From Gammaproteobacteria bacterium BRH_c0 (GTDB taxonomy: Bacteria; Pseudomonadota; Gammaproteobacteria; Pseudomonadales; Porticoccaceae), in NCBI GenBank assembly GCA_000961645.1, contig LADM01000055.1, forward strand, positions 1-32,331: a DNA stretch of 32,331 nucleotides, in the 5' to 3' direction. Positions 8,089 through 16,648 of the stretch are shown here, one piece after another (position 1 is the stretch's first letter; the number at the start of each line of letters is the position of its first letter). The notes below the pieces were generated by a model. That model made no database searches. It had not been told where the DNA came from and was given only the letters and a program-made list of their open reading frames with translations. The position numbers were made by a program, and so were the translations under genes.

Positions 8089-8916
8089 ATGCTCGAATCA
8101 ATCCAGAAACAGATCCTGGATGTGCTGAACACCATTATCAACCATGTTCCCCATGTGGTGGGCGGCCTGCTGCTGGTGCTGGCGGGCTGGCTGCTGGCGC
8201 GTTTCCTGCGCCTGGTGATCACCCGACTGATCCGCACCCTCAATCACCTGCTCGACCGCCAGCTGCACGGCTCCACCCTGCACTTTGTGCGCATCTCTGC
8301 GGCCACTGAAAAACTGCTCGGCTTTGTGGTGTTCTGGGCCACGATTTTGATGTTTATCACCATCGCGGTGCGGCTGGTGGGCTTTGCCGCTGCTGCTGCC
8401 TGGCTCGACCGTCTGGTGGTGTACCTGCCCTCCCTGGTGGCGGGAGGCCTGATTATTATCAGCGGCTATCTGCTCGGCACCGTGGCGCGCCACCTGGTGA
8501 CCCAGGCTGCTGCCGCTGCGGATATTGCCCAGGCGGCTCTGTTTGGCCAGATCGCCCAGGTGTCGTTCCTTATCGTCGGTGTGGTCATCGGTCTCGGCCA
8601 GGTGGGTGTGGATGTCAGCTTTTTGATTATCCTGCTCGCCATCGGCTTCGGCGCCGTGCTGGCCGGCTTCGCCCTGGCTTTTGGCCTCGGCGCCAGATCA
8701 CTGGTGGAAAACCTGATCGCGGTGCGCCACCTGAAGCTGTTTGTCAGACCCGGCCAGCTGGTGGAAATCGGCGCAGAGCGCGGCCGGGTACTCGAATTCA
8801 CCGCCACCGGTCTGGTGCTGGAAACCCCCGCAGGCCGCAAACTGATCCCGGCCAGCTGGTGCATGACTCAGGCCTTCAGCGTCATTACCCGGGAGCTCGC
8901 GGATGAAAAGCACTAA
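8089..8916 (+). CDS. Small MscS-like mechanosensitive channel with TM-helix repeats
   Basis: This 275-residue inner-membrane protein has about five hydrophobic segments. Two of them (VVGGLLLVLAGWLLARFLR near 22-40 and LVAGGLIIISGYLLGTVAR near 115-135) resemble the conserved TM-helix repeat of MscS relatives. The last helix, with alternating Gly and Ala (GFGAVLAGFALAFGLGARSL), is the pore-lining TM3 signature. Only a short beta-domain follows (about residues 215-268), and the large vestibule domain of E. coli MscS is absent, so this is a small variant whose gating is uncertain. It overlaps the next gene by 14 bases, placing it in an operon with MgtE-type genes and suggesting a link to ion balance. 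Confidence 0.82.
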   Translation: MLESIQKQILDVLNTIINHVPHVVGGLLLVLAGWLLARFLRLVITRLIRTLNHLLDRQLHGSTLHFVRISAATEKLLGFVVFWATILMFITIAVRLVGFAAAAAWLDRLVVYLPSLVAGGLIIISGYLLGTVARHLVTQAAAAADIAQAALFGQIAQVSFLIVGVVIGLGQVGVDVSFLIILLAIGFGAVLAGFALAFGLGARSLVENLIAVRHLKLFVRPGQLVEIGAERGRVLEFTATGLVLETPAGRKLIPASWCMTQAFSVITRELADEKH

Positions 8917-9790
8917 CTCCCTCAGTCTCGACTTCCTGCTCGCCAAGCCCCTGGCCGCGGCCCAGGTGTTGCAGACCCTGGCGGCTGAGCAGGCGGCCCT
9001 GTATCTGGAGAATGTGCCGGTGCGCATTCTCGGCCCGGTGATCCAGCACATGGAAACCTGGCCTGCGGCGCGCATTCTCGATCTGCTGCCCCTGGAGCAA
9101 AATGCCGCCATTTTTGCCCAGCTCAACTACCGCACCGTCGCCGCCCTGCTGCGCCTGCAACAGGAGCAGCGCAGGGATACCCTGCTGGAAGTGCTGCCCA
9201 CCCAGCTGGCTCGTCCCCTTGCCCTCTCCCTCGCCTATCAGGAAAACACTGTGGGGGCGTGGATGGATATGTCCACCCCCCATTTCTACCCGGAGCTCAG
9301 CGCCCGAGAATGTCTTGTGCTGCTGAAAAAACCCCAGCAGCCCTTTGGCTCCAGCCTGGCGGTAATCAACCACAGCCACCGCATTGTCGGTGTAGTCACC
9401 CTCGACGCCCTGCTGATCAGCCCCGACAACCAGACTCTGGGTCAGTTGATGGACACGGACGTGACGCCGCTGCCAGCCGAGATGAGTCTCGATGAGGCCA
9501 AGAACACCCACGACTGGCACCGCCACAGCTCGCTGCCGGTGCGCGGCAGCAACGGCACCTACCTCGGCACCCTGAGCCGTACGGCGCTGCGCAAGGCCCT
9601 TGTCAGCAACCAGCCACCCGCTGCGCCTCTGCTCGGGGATTCCGTGCTGGCCCATCTCGCCCGCGCCATGCTCAGCACCGCCACCGGGCTGTTGAGCCTG
9701 TCATCCGCCAACAATATTCACTGGCATGTCGATGACGGCGAGTCACCTGGTGACCAGGGCAACCACCGGGAGCAGCACCATGGAGAATAA
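8903..9790 (+). CDS. Soluble MgtE-like protein (MgtE N domain and CBS pair, no channel domain)
   Basis: This 295-residue protein matches the cytoplasmic part of MgtE: an alpha-helical superhelical domain (about 20-125), then a CBS-like region (about 126-235). It aligns by eye with the next gene: DTLLEVLPTQLARPLA with QQLLEVLDAPVRDELA, then GAWMD with GRLMD. It lacks the five-helix transport domain entirely and ends in a polar His/Glu-rich tail, so it is probably soluble. It may sense Mg2+ or nucleotides and pair with MgtE, but that is inference. GGGAG lies 7 bases before the ATG, inside the MscS-like gene, and its stop overlaps the mgtE start by 11 bases. An N-terminal half of a broken duplicate is the alternative. 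Confidence 0.75.
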   Translation: MKSTNSLSLDFLLAKPLAAAQVLQTLAAEQAALYLENVPVRILGPVIQHMETWPAARILDLLPLEQNAAIFAQLNYRTVAALLRLQQEQRRDTLLEVLPTQLARPLALSLAYQENTVGAWMDMSTPHFYPELSARECLVLLKKPQQPFGSSLAVINHSHRIVGVVTLDALLISPDNQTLGQLMDTDVTPLPAEMSLDEAKNTHDWHRHSSLPVRGSNGTYLGTLSRTALRKALVSNQPPAAPLLGDSVLAHLARAMLSTATGLLSLSSANNIHWHVDDGESPGDQGNHREQHHGE

Positions 9791-11099
9791 CCACCAGCCG
9801 GATCCAGCCACTGTCGATGAGGCCCTGACCCGCAAGTTCCTGCTTGACTACCCCAGGGAGGCGGCGCTGAAAATCGAAGCCATGGATGCCCAGACGGTTG
9901 CCGATATCCTCGCCCGCCAGCCGGTCTATGTGCTGCTGCCTGCCTGGAAATATCTGCTCTCGAGCGCGGCGGCTGACATCCTCGTGTTACTGCCCCGCGA
10001 GCATATCGCCCGGCTGCTGGCCGAACTGCCTCCCCAGGAAACGGTGCGCATGCTCGGCCAGCTGGAGGAAGAGCAGCGCCAGCAGCTGCTGGAAGTGCTG
10101 GATGCGCCGGTGCGAGATGAACTGGCAACCCTGATGACCTACCCGGAAGACAGTGCCGGACGGCTGATGGACACCCGCACCCTGGCTTTCCACGGCGAGA
10201 TGACCGTGGCTGAAACCCTGAAAATACTCCGCAAGACCAAACTGAAAACTGCCCGCGGCCTGTTCCTGGTCGATGCCGAAGGCCGCCTCAGCGCCAAGGT
10301 CCACCTCCAGGATATCGCCACCTCTGAACCCCAGACCACTCTCGCCAAACTGGCCCAGCCGGTGACGGCAGCCGTGCCCAGTTCGGCGGGGCGGGATGAA
10401 ATCTCCGAACTGTTTGACAAATACCAGCTGTTCGACCTGCCAGTGCTGGATATCGACCAGCGCCTGCTGGGCATCATCAACCACGCCAGCCTGGTGCAGG
10501 TCTCCCAGGAGGATATGTCCTCGGATGTACTCGCCATGGTGGGTGCCAGCCGCCAGGAGCGCGCCCTGTCGAGCCCGCTTTTCGCCGTCCAGAAGCGTAT
10601 GCCCTGGCTGCAGATCAACCTGATCACCGCCTTTCTTGCCGCCTCGGTGGTTGGCATTTTCGAGAACACCATTGCCAGTTTTACCGCCCTCGCGGTGCTG
10701 CTGCCGGTGGTAGCAGGCCAGTCCGGCAACGCCGGCGCCCAGGCCCTGGCAGTGACCATGCGCGGCCTCGCGCTGCGCGAGATCACCATTCGTCACTGGT
10801 TCAGGGTGATGTTCAAGGAAATGCGGGTGGGCCTGATGAATGGCCTGGCCATCGCCGTCACCTGTGGCATCGGGGTGTTTCTGTGGAGTCAGTCCCTCGG
10901 CCTGGTGCTGATCATTTGTCTGGCCATGGTGGTGGCGATGGTGACGGCGGGTTTTGCCGGGGCCGTAGTGCCCATCATACTGGTGCGCATGGGTCAGGAC
11001 CCCGCCCAGGCAGCTTCAATCATTCTCACCACAGTGACAGATATTGTCGGCTTTTTTGCCTTTCTCGGTATCGCCACCCTGCTGTCGGGGATGCTTTAG
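9780..11099 (+). CDS. mgtE: Magnesium transporter MgtE
   Basis: This is a Mg2+ channel of the MgtE family, 439 residues. The N domain (about 15-125) and CBS pair (about 130-255, with LMDTRTLAFHGEMTVAETL) form the Mg2+-sensing cytoplasmic part. A linker helix leads to five transmembrane helices (about 275-439). The conserved pore motif is present as PVVAGQSGNAGAQ, and the last helix pair has the typical TTVTDIVGFFAFLG with its Asp. I place the start at the ATG at 9780 because GGGAG sits 7 bases before it. An upstream in-frame ATG at 9726 would add 18 residues with no ribosome-binding site or family support. It is the third gene of an overlapping operon with a small MscS-like channel and a soluble MgtE paralogue. 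Confidence 0.9.
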   Translation: MENNHQPDPATVDEALTRKFLLDYPREAALKIEAMDAQTVADILARQPVYVLLPAWKYLLSSAAADILVLLPREHIARLLAELPPQETVRMLGQLEEEQRQQLLEVLDAPVRDELATLMTYPEDSAGRLMDTRTLAFHGEMTVAETLKILRKTKLKTARGLFLVDAEGRLSAKVHLQDIATSEPQTTLAKLAQPVTAAVPSSAGRDEISELFDKYQLFDLPVLDIDQRLLGIINHASLVQVSQEDMSSDVLAMVGASRQERALSSPLFAVQKRMPWLQINLITAFLAASVVGIFENTIASFTALAVLLPVVAGQSGNAGAQALAVTMRGLALREITIRHWFRVMFKEMRVGLMNGLAIAVTCGIGVFLWSQSLGLVLIICLAMVVAMVTAGFAGAVVPIILVRMGQDPAQAASIILTTVTDIVGFFAFLGIATLLSGML

Positions 11100-11192
11100 C
11101 CCAGCCCGATTTCCCCCGATCCCATTTGCCAGAGTCTGCTGCCGCGAGCGATACTGAGGGCATGGGCTATAGCAAAAGCAATACCAGGGCAA

Positions 11193-13007
11193 ATGATGAC
11201 AACAGGTAGTTCTGCGCTCGTTGGCAGTATTCGCGCCCTGGCGCTTGCAGTCACAATACTGGCGGCAGCAATGCCCACTCCTGTCAACGCGGTAGAGGCA
11301 GACGCGAAGAAAAAGCCGCGCTCAGACGAAAAGGTAGAACTCGACATCAACGGCGTGGGAGCCACCCTGAGCAGGAATATACGCGCCCACCTGGGGCTGG
11401 ACTCGATCTCTTGCAGGGTGTCGGAAGCCCGCTTGCGCAGCCATCTGCGCGGCGCCGATGAGAAGATTTCTGAAGGGTTGCGCGCCCTGGGGTATTACAA
11501 CGGCAGCTGGCACCTTGAGCACAGTGCCATCACCCGCGAAACCCGCAACGGCGATATCGACTGCTGGCAAATAGACCTGACTGTCGAAGCGGGCAAGCCG
11601 GTGCTGGTCGAAAACCGCGATGTGCAGGTAACCGGAGCAGGTGCAACCGACCCCGTTTTCACTGACTTCCTTACCCAGCTGCCCCTGGCGCCCGGCCAGC
11701 GCCTCAGGCACAACCTCTATGAGGACATCAAGAAGGGCCTTTCCCAGCGCGCCCGCAACCACGGTTACTTTGACGGCGAGTTTGACCAGCACATCCTGCG
11801 GGTGAATACCGAGACCCAGCGCACCGACATCACCATCCACTACGACAGCGGCCCCCGCTACCGCTTTGGCGAATTGACCTTTGCCGAGTCTCCGCTCGAC
11901 AACGATCTGTTGCGGCGCTATTTAACCTTCCAGCCCGGCGACCCCTACGATGCGGGCAAGTTGATCCAGTTCCAGAACAATCTGGTCAACAGCCAGTATT
12001 TCGACTCGGTCAGTGTCGACCAGACACAGCGCGACCAGGATGACAAGGTCATGCCCATCAGCGTGGTGGTCAGCGCCAAATCGAAGTACGAAACCACCGC
12101 TGGCGTGGGGTTTTCCACCGATACAGGCCCGCGTCTCAGCTACGGGCTGCGCAATCGCCGGGTCAACAGCGCCGGTGACACCTACCAGATATCGAGCCAG
12201 CTTTCGCCGGTGGACTCCAATCTCGGCTTCCAATACGAACAGCCCGGCGACAAGCCCCTGCGGGAGAAAACCCAGTGGTCTACCGGCTGGCAACGGGAAG
12301 ACACAGACACCGCCACCAGTGACAGCTTGCGGGCCGAAGTGGCGCGTATTGCTGTCAGCGACTCCGGCTGGATGCGCACCATCAGCCTCAAGTATCTGTT
12401 CGAGCGTTTTGATATTGCCGACGACAAAGAGTCGTCAATGCTGCTGATGCCCGGTATCGGCTGGTCGCGCAGTAGCGCCAATGATCCCCGCTACCCGACC
12501 CGGGGCTGGCGCCTCGCCACCAACCTCCGCGGCGCGGTGGAAGGCGTGGTATCGGATATTTCCATGGCCCAGGCAGAAATAGACGGCAAGCTGATCCTGC
12601 CCCTGCTGGGCGGCAGAATGCTTACCCGCGCCGGACTTGCCGCCACCGCGCTGGATGACTTTTCCCAGCTGCCCGCCTCGCTGCGCTATTTTGCCGGCGG
12701 TGACAACAGCGTGCGGGGCTTTGACTACGAGTCACTGGGGCCGACCAACAGCGAGGGTGAGGTGATCGGTGGAAAGCACCGCATTACCGCCAGCGTCGAA
12801 TATGATCACCGGGTGTTCGGGGATTTTGCCCTTGCCACCTTCTACGACGCTGGCAATGCCTTTGATACCACAGACTTCACACTCCAGCACAGCGCCGGGG
12901 TGGGGGTGCGCTGGCTGTCACCCATCGGGCCAATCCGGGTGGATTTTGCCTTCCCCCTCAAGGAGGGCGGTTTCCGCTTCCACCTCTCCATGGGGCCGGA
13001 CCTGTGA
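11193..13007 (+). CDS. tamA: Translocation and assembly module outer-membrane protein TamA
   Basis: TamA is an Omp85-family outer-membrane protein that works with TamB in envelope biogenesis. The 604-residue precursor has a signal peptide (cleavage likely after VNA, residue 33), three POTRA domains (about 45-285, with a Cys pair near 72 and 120 in the first) and a C-terminal beta-barrel (about 290-604). The Omp85 signature is visible as YFAGGDNSVRGFDYESLGP near residue 510. The end reads as a final beta-strand after GPIRVDFAFPL. Two adjacent ATG codons (11193 and 11196) are both possible starts. The stop codon overlaps the GTG start of tamB by three bases, the usual tight pairing. Confidence 0.92.
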   Translation: MMTTGSSALVGSIRALALAVTILAAAMPTPVNAVEADAKKKPRSDEKVELDINGVGATLSRNIRAHLGLDSISCRVSEARLRSHLRGADEKISEGLRALGYYNGSWHLEHSAITRETRNGDIDCWQIDLTVEAGKPVLVENRDVQVTGAGATDPVFTDFLTQLPLAPGQRLRHNLYEDIKKGLSQRARNHGYFDGEFDQHILRVNTETQRTDITIHYDSGPRYRFGELTFAESPLDNDLLRRYLTFQPGDPYDAGKLIQFQNNLVNSQYFDSVSVDQTQRDQDDKVMPISVVVSAKSKYETTAGVGFSTDTGPRLSYGLRNRRVNSAGDTYQISSQLSPVDSNLGFQYEQPGDKPLREKTQWSTGWQREDTDTATSDSLRAEVARIAVSDSGWMRTISLKYLFERFDIADDKESSMLLMPGIGWSRSSANDPRYPTRGWRLATNLRGAVEGVVSDISMAQAEIDGKLILPLLGGRMLTRAGLAATALDDFSQLPASLRYFAGGDNSVRGFDYESLGPTNSEGEVIGGKHRITASVEYDHRVFGDFALATFYDAGNAFDTTDFTLQHSAGVGVRWLSPIGPIRVDFAFPLKEGGFRFHLSMGPDL

Positions 13008-16000
13008 GTGGCTTCAGACGCTGGGCAGCCCGCGCCCTGATGGTGCTCGCCGGGCTGGCCCTGTTGCTGGTCTTCACCCTCTACCTGCTGCTGGATACCA
13101 GGCGCGGCACCCACTGGCTGCTGGAGCTGGCCCTGCCCCAGGCGCAGTTCGAATCGCTTACCGGCACCCTGTCACGGGGCATTCGTATCAGCGGGTTCGA
13201 GCTTTCCCTCGATGCTGTCGATATTCGCATTGGCCAGCTGCAAGGCCAGTGGAGCCTGCTGGATGTGCTGGGTGGCCAGCTGCCCATTCAACGCCTGGCT
13301 GTGACGGACCTTAGCATTACCCTGCATCCCTCAGCAGAACCCTCCGAACCCGGACCCTGGCCCAGCCTGGCGCTGCCGTTTCCCGTTAACCTCGCTGCAG
13401 GCGAGATCAGCAATCTGAGTATTACCCAGGGTGAAGATACTCAGCACATTGATCATATCGCCCTGCAGGCCAACAGCGGCCCGCTACAGCTCCACATCAT
13501 CAGGCTCAAAGTCACCAGAAACGGGGACGAAGGCGACGCCAACCTGTCCCTCAGCGGTCGGATTGGCAACAGCGCCCCCTACCCCTTTGAGCTGGCTATC
13601 GACTGGGATCTGGCGCCGCCAGACGCAGCGCCAGTGGCTGGTCGCGGCACTGTGTCGGGCAACCTGGCGGCCTTCCGCCTCGACCACGAGCTGCTGCAAC
13701 CCTACGCTGTCGGCACCTCGGGCGAGGCCTCCCTGGCATTTGACCCGCAGCGAGCCAGCATCGACCCGGCCACCATCCACTTGACCCTAGATAACCAGTG
13801 GTCAAAACTGAAGTTGCCCCTCGAACAGGCCGTTGAAAGTGAGGGCACCTTGCATATCAGCGGCAGCTGGGACAGTTACCAGTTTGAATTGCAATCGCGC
13901 CTGACCGGACTGCCAGACCAGAACCGTCCAGCACCAGAAGAAGAGGCTGAGGGGACGCTCGACACTATTGTGGCCGCCACCCTCGCCGAGCCGGGCCATA
14001 TCCAGGCCAGCGGCTCGGGCCAGCAGCTGCAACTGGAGCTGACCCAGCTGCGGGTTGACACCACCGCGGGCAAGATTGCGGCCAGCGGCCAGTTCGATGG
14101 CGGGCAACCCCTGAGCTGGGTTCTCAAACTCAGCGTCTCCGAACTGCAGGCAGGGCTGTTTGCGCCCGACTGGCCAGCGGTGATTTCCACCGATTTGCAA
14201 ACTCGCGGCCAGTGGCAGGGGCAGGAATACCAGGCCACGCTGGCAATCGCATCCCTCAACGGTGACATTTTCGGCGAGACCATTGCCGGTCACGGCGATA
14301 TCAGCCTCAGCAATGAGCGCCAGGTGATCGACAAGCTGACGCTTAGCCTGGGTGACAACAGCATCAATATAGACGGCGAAATTGCCGACACCCTGGCCCT
14401 TAACTGGCAGCTGGAGGCACCCGATCTGGCACAGATTTACCCACCAATCGCTGGTGCGGCGACAGCCACTGGCTCCCTGAGTGGCACACTGGACGAACCT
14501 GCGATCACGGCGTTGCTCTCGGGCAGAAACCTGCGCTACCGGGATTATCGTGTCGACGCCATCAACCTCAATCTGGCAACCGAGCCACAGGGGAACATGG
14601 ACCTTGACCTCTCAGTGCCAGGCATCAAGGCCGCACTCCTGGAGAACGGCAAGTTGACTGTCAGGGGACTCGGCAGCCTGCAACAGCACCGCCTGGATGC
14701 CACCCTCACAGATAATGACAACAGCCTCACTCTGACACTGGCGGGCGGGCTTGACACCGTCAACGCCACCACAAGCTGGCAGGGACAAATAACCGCACTG
14801 AACCTGGATAACCCCCGCACAGGCCCCTGGCAACTGGTCAAGCCAACGGGCCTGGAAGCCGCCGCCGACGCCGTCAACCTGGAATCCCTCTGCCTGACCC
14901 AGGATCAGGGTAAGCTGTGCGCGGCCTTTCAGCTGCAACAGAGCGCCATTACCCTGGCAGGCACCATCGACGAACTGCCACTGACGCGGGTCATCAGCCC
15001 CCTGCCCGAGGGCGCTGCCATCCAGGGTGCGATCAACAGCCGCTTTGAACTGCAGGGGCCGCTGCAAAGCCCGCAGGGCAATCTATCCCTGTCTGTTGAT
15101 CCGATACGACTGGGCTACCAGGCGCCTGGAGAGGGTGAATCCCTGGAATACAACGCGACGCTCAGCGCCAACGCTGTCCTGGACGGCAGTGGTCTCAACG
15201 CCAGCATGGATTTCAATGTTGCCGATGTCGGGGTTGTAAAGGCTCGCATTGGCAGCCCCGCAGGGGCTGGAGCCAATCCCCTGCAGCGTCCAATGGCGGG
15301 CTCAGTGACCGGCCGTTTTGACAATCTGTTGTGGCTTGACGGGCTATTCCCGCAACTGGAGCAACTCAGCGGCCAGCTGGATCTCGATCTGAGCATCAAT
15401 GGCACTCCCGCCGCGCCCCTTGTATCCGGAACCCTGCAAGCGCAGCAGCTGGAGATGGGCGTACCCATGGCGGGGATAGAACTGGAGCAGGGCCATCTCA
15501 GCCTGGCACTGGAGAACCCCGGCACCTGGCACCTCGCTGGCGGGGCAACCTCCGGTGCCGGGTCACTGACCCTGGGCGGGAACGGCAATCTCGACACCAG
15601 CACCGGCCCCAGTGGCCAGTTGACCGTCGCAGGGGAGAACTTCACCCTGATGGACCTGCCCGACACGATGCTGCTGGTGTCACCCGATCTCAGCATTGAT
15701 ATCGAGCCACAAGTGATCAAAGTTCGCGGCGATATCGATATCCCAGATGGCCGCTTCATCATCAAGACCCTGTCGGAGCAGGCTGTCGAAGTGTCCGCCG
15801 ATGAGCGTATTGATCCTTCCGATAGCAAGCCACAAGCACCTGGCCGAACGCTGAATACCCGGGTACAACTGAGCCTCAATGACAGTTTCCGCTTTGAGGG
15901 CTTTGGCATTGCGACGCGCCTGGGCGGCCAACTGCGCCTCAGTCAGCGCGGCACTGCCCCGCCCCAGGCAACGGGCACCCTGTCGCTCTACGATGGTGTC

Positions 16001-16549
16001 TACGAGGCCTATGGCCAGGAGCTGAAAGTACAGCAGGGGCTGCTGATCTTCCAGGGACCGCTGGACAACCCCGGACTCAATATCACCGCTGTGCGTAAAA
16101 CTCCTGATGCGACTGTTGGCATCAGGATCGGCGGCACGGCCCAGGATATCCGCAGCGAAATCTTCTCCACCCCCGCCCTGCCGTCCACCGATGCGGTGGC
16201 CATTCTCATCACCGGCAAGGCGCCCTCCGAGATGAGTGAATCGGACGCCAATCAGGTGGTGAATGCGGCAGCTGCACTGGGCATTTCCCAAAGCGAGTGG
16301 ATCACCAGCCGCCTGCAAAGTACCTTTGGGCTCGACGTGTTAAATTTGCAAGGGGGCGACGAATATCTGGACAGCAGCCTGATTGTGGGCAAATACCTGA
16401 CCCCGGATCTGTTTATAAGCTATGTGCAAAACCTCTTTACCCCGGCGGGCAGCGTGCAACTGGAGTACAGTCTCACCCGTTATCTCGGCCTCAAGGCCAG
16501 TTCGGGGGAAACCCAGAGTGTTGATCTGCTCTACAAAATGGAGCATTGA
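13004..16549 (+). CDS. tamB: Translocation and assembly module inner-membrane-anchored protein TamB
   Basis: TamB is a long periplasm-spanning protein of the AsmA-like/VPS13-like bridge type, thought to carry phospholipids or assist protein assembly between the membranes together with TamA. The GTG start overlaps the tamA stop. Residues about 9-31 form the single transmembrane anchor. The rest, to residue 1181, is a beta-rich repetitive region with the amphipathic alternation expected of a hydrophobic groove. The conserved DUF490/TamB domain occupies about the last 350 residues and ends with a beta-barrel-like DLFISYVQNLF and YSLTRYLGLKA, typical of the TamA-contacting tail. Length is close to the E. 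coli protein (1259). Confidence 0.9.
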   Translation: MSGFRRWAARALMVLAGLALLLVFTLYLLLDTRRGTHWLLELALPQAQFESLTGTLSRGIRISGFELSLDAVDIRIGQLQGQWSLLDVLGGQLPIQRLAVTDLSITLHPSAEPSEPGPWPSLALPFPVNLAAGEISNLSITQGEDTQHIDHIALQANSGPLQLHIIRLKVTRNGDEGDANLSLSGRIGNSAPYPFELAIDWDLAPPDAAPVAGRGTVSGNLAAFRLDHELLQPYAVGTSGEASLAFDPQRASIDPATIHLTLDNQWSKLKLPLEQAVESEGTLHISGSWDSYQFELQSRLTGLPDQNRPAPEEEAEGTLDTIVAATLAEPGHIQASGSGQQLQLELTQLRVDTTAGKIAASGQFDGGQPLSWVLKLSVSELQAGLFAPDWPAVISTDLQTRGQWQGQEYQATLAIASLNGDIFGETIAGHGDISLSNERQVIDKLTLSLGDNSINIDGEIADTLALNWQLEAPDLAQIYPPIAGAATATGSLSGTLDEPAITALLSGRNLRYRDYRVDAINLNLATEPQGNMDLDLSVPGIKAALLENGKLTVRGLGSLQQHRLDATLTDNDNSLTLTLAGGLDTVNATTSWQGQITALNLDNPRTGPWQLVKPTGLEAAADAVNLESLCLTQDQGKLCAAFQLQQSAITLAGTIDELPLTRVISPLPEGAAIQGAINSRFELQGPLQSPQGNLSLSVDPIRLGYQAPGEGESLEYNATLSANAVLDGSGLNASMDFNVADVGVVKARIGSPAGAGANPLQRPMAGSVTGRFDNLLWLDGLFPQLEQLSGQLDLDLSINGTPAAPLVSGTLQAQQLEMGVPMAGIELEQGHLSLALENPGTWHLAGGATSGAGSLTLGGNGNLDTSTGPSGQLTVAGENFTLMDLPDTMLLVSPDLSIDIEPQVIKVRGDIDIPDGRFIIKTLSEQAVEVSADERIDPSDSKPQAPGRTLNTRVQLSLNDSFRFEGFGIATRLGGQLRLSQRGTAPPQATGTLSLYDGVYEAYGQELKVQQGLLIFQGPLDNPGLNITAVRKTPDATVGIRIGGTAQDIRSEIFSTPALPSTDAVAILITGKAPSEMSESDANQVVNAAAALGISQSEWITSRLQSTFGLDVLNLQGGDEYLDSSLIVGKYLTPDLFISYVQNLFTPAGSVQLEYSLTRYLGLKASSGETQSVDLLYKMEH

Positions 16550-16569
16550 CAGGGCGGGACCTGGCGAGC

Positions 16570-16603
16570 CTGTCATAAAAATGTCATTAAACCTGCTGAG
16601 AAT
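16570..16603 (+). promoter_or_regulatory. Pho box and PhoB-dependent promoter of ppk
   Basis: CTGTCATAAAAATGTCATT at 16570-16588 is two 7-base PhoB half-sites (CTGTCAT and ATGTCAT) 11 bases apart, almost identical to the E. coli consensus. A -10-like GAGAAT follows at 16598-16603, leaving the short gap seen when a Pho box replaces the -35. It lies about 60 bases before the ppk ATG and outside the tamB frame. This predicts ppk induction under phosphate starvation. Confidence 0.78.
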
Positions 16604-16648
16604 GAAGTTCCCCCTGCGTCACTTCAATCAACGGATGAACCGAGACGG

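Noticed and set aside
8885-9655. 256-codon minus-strand frame opposite the MgtE-like gene
   Set aside because: The plus-strand gene fits an overlapping operon and aligns with MgtE; the antisense frame has no family features.
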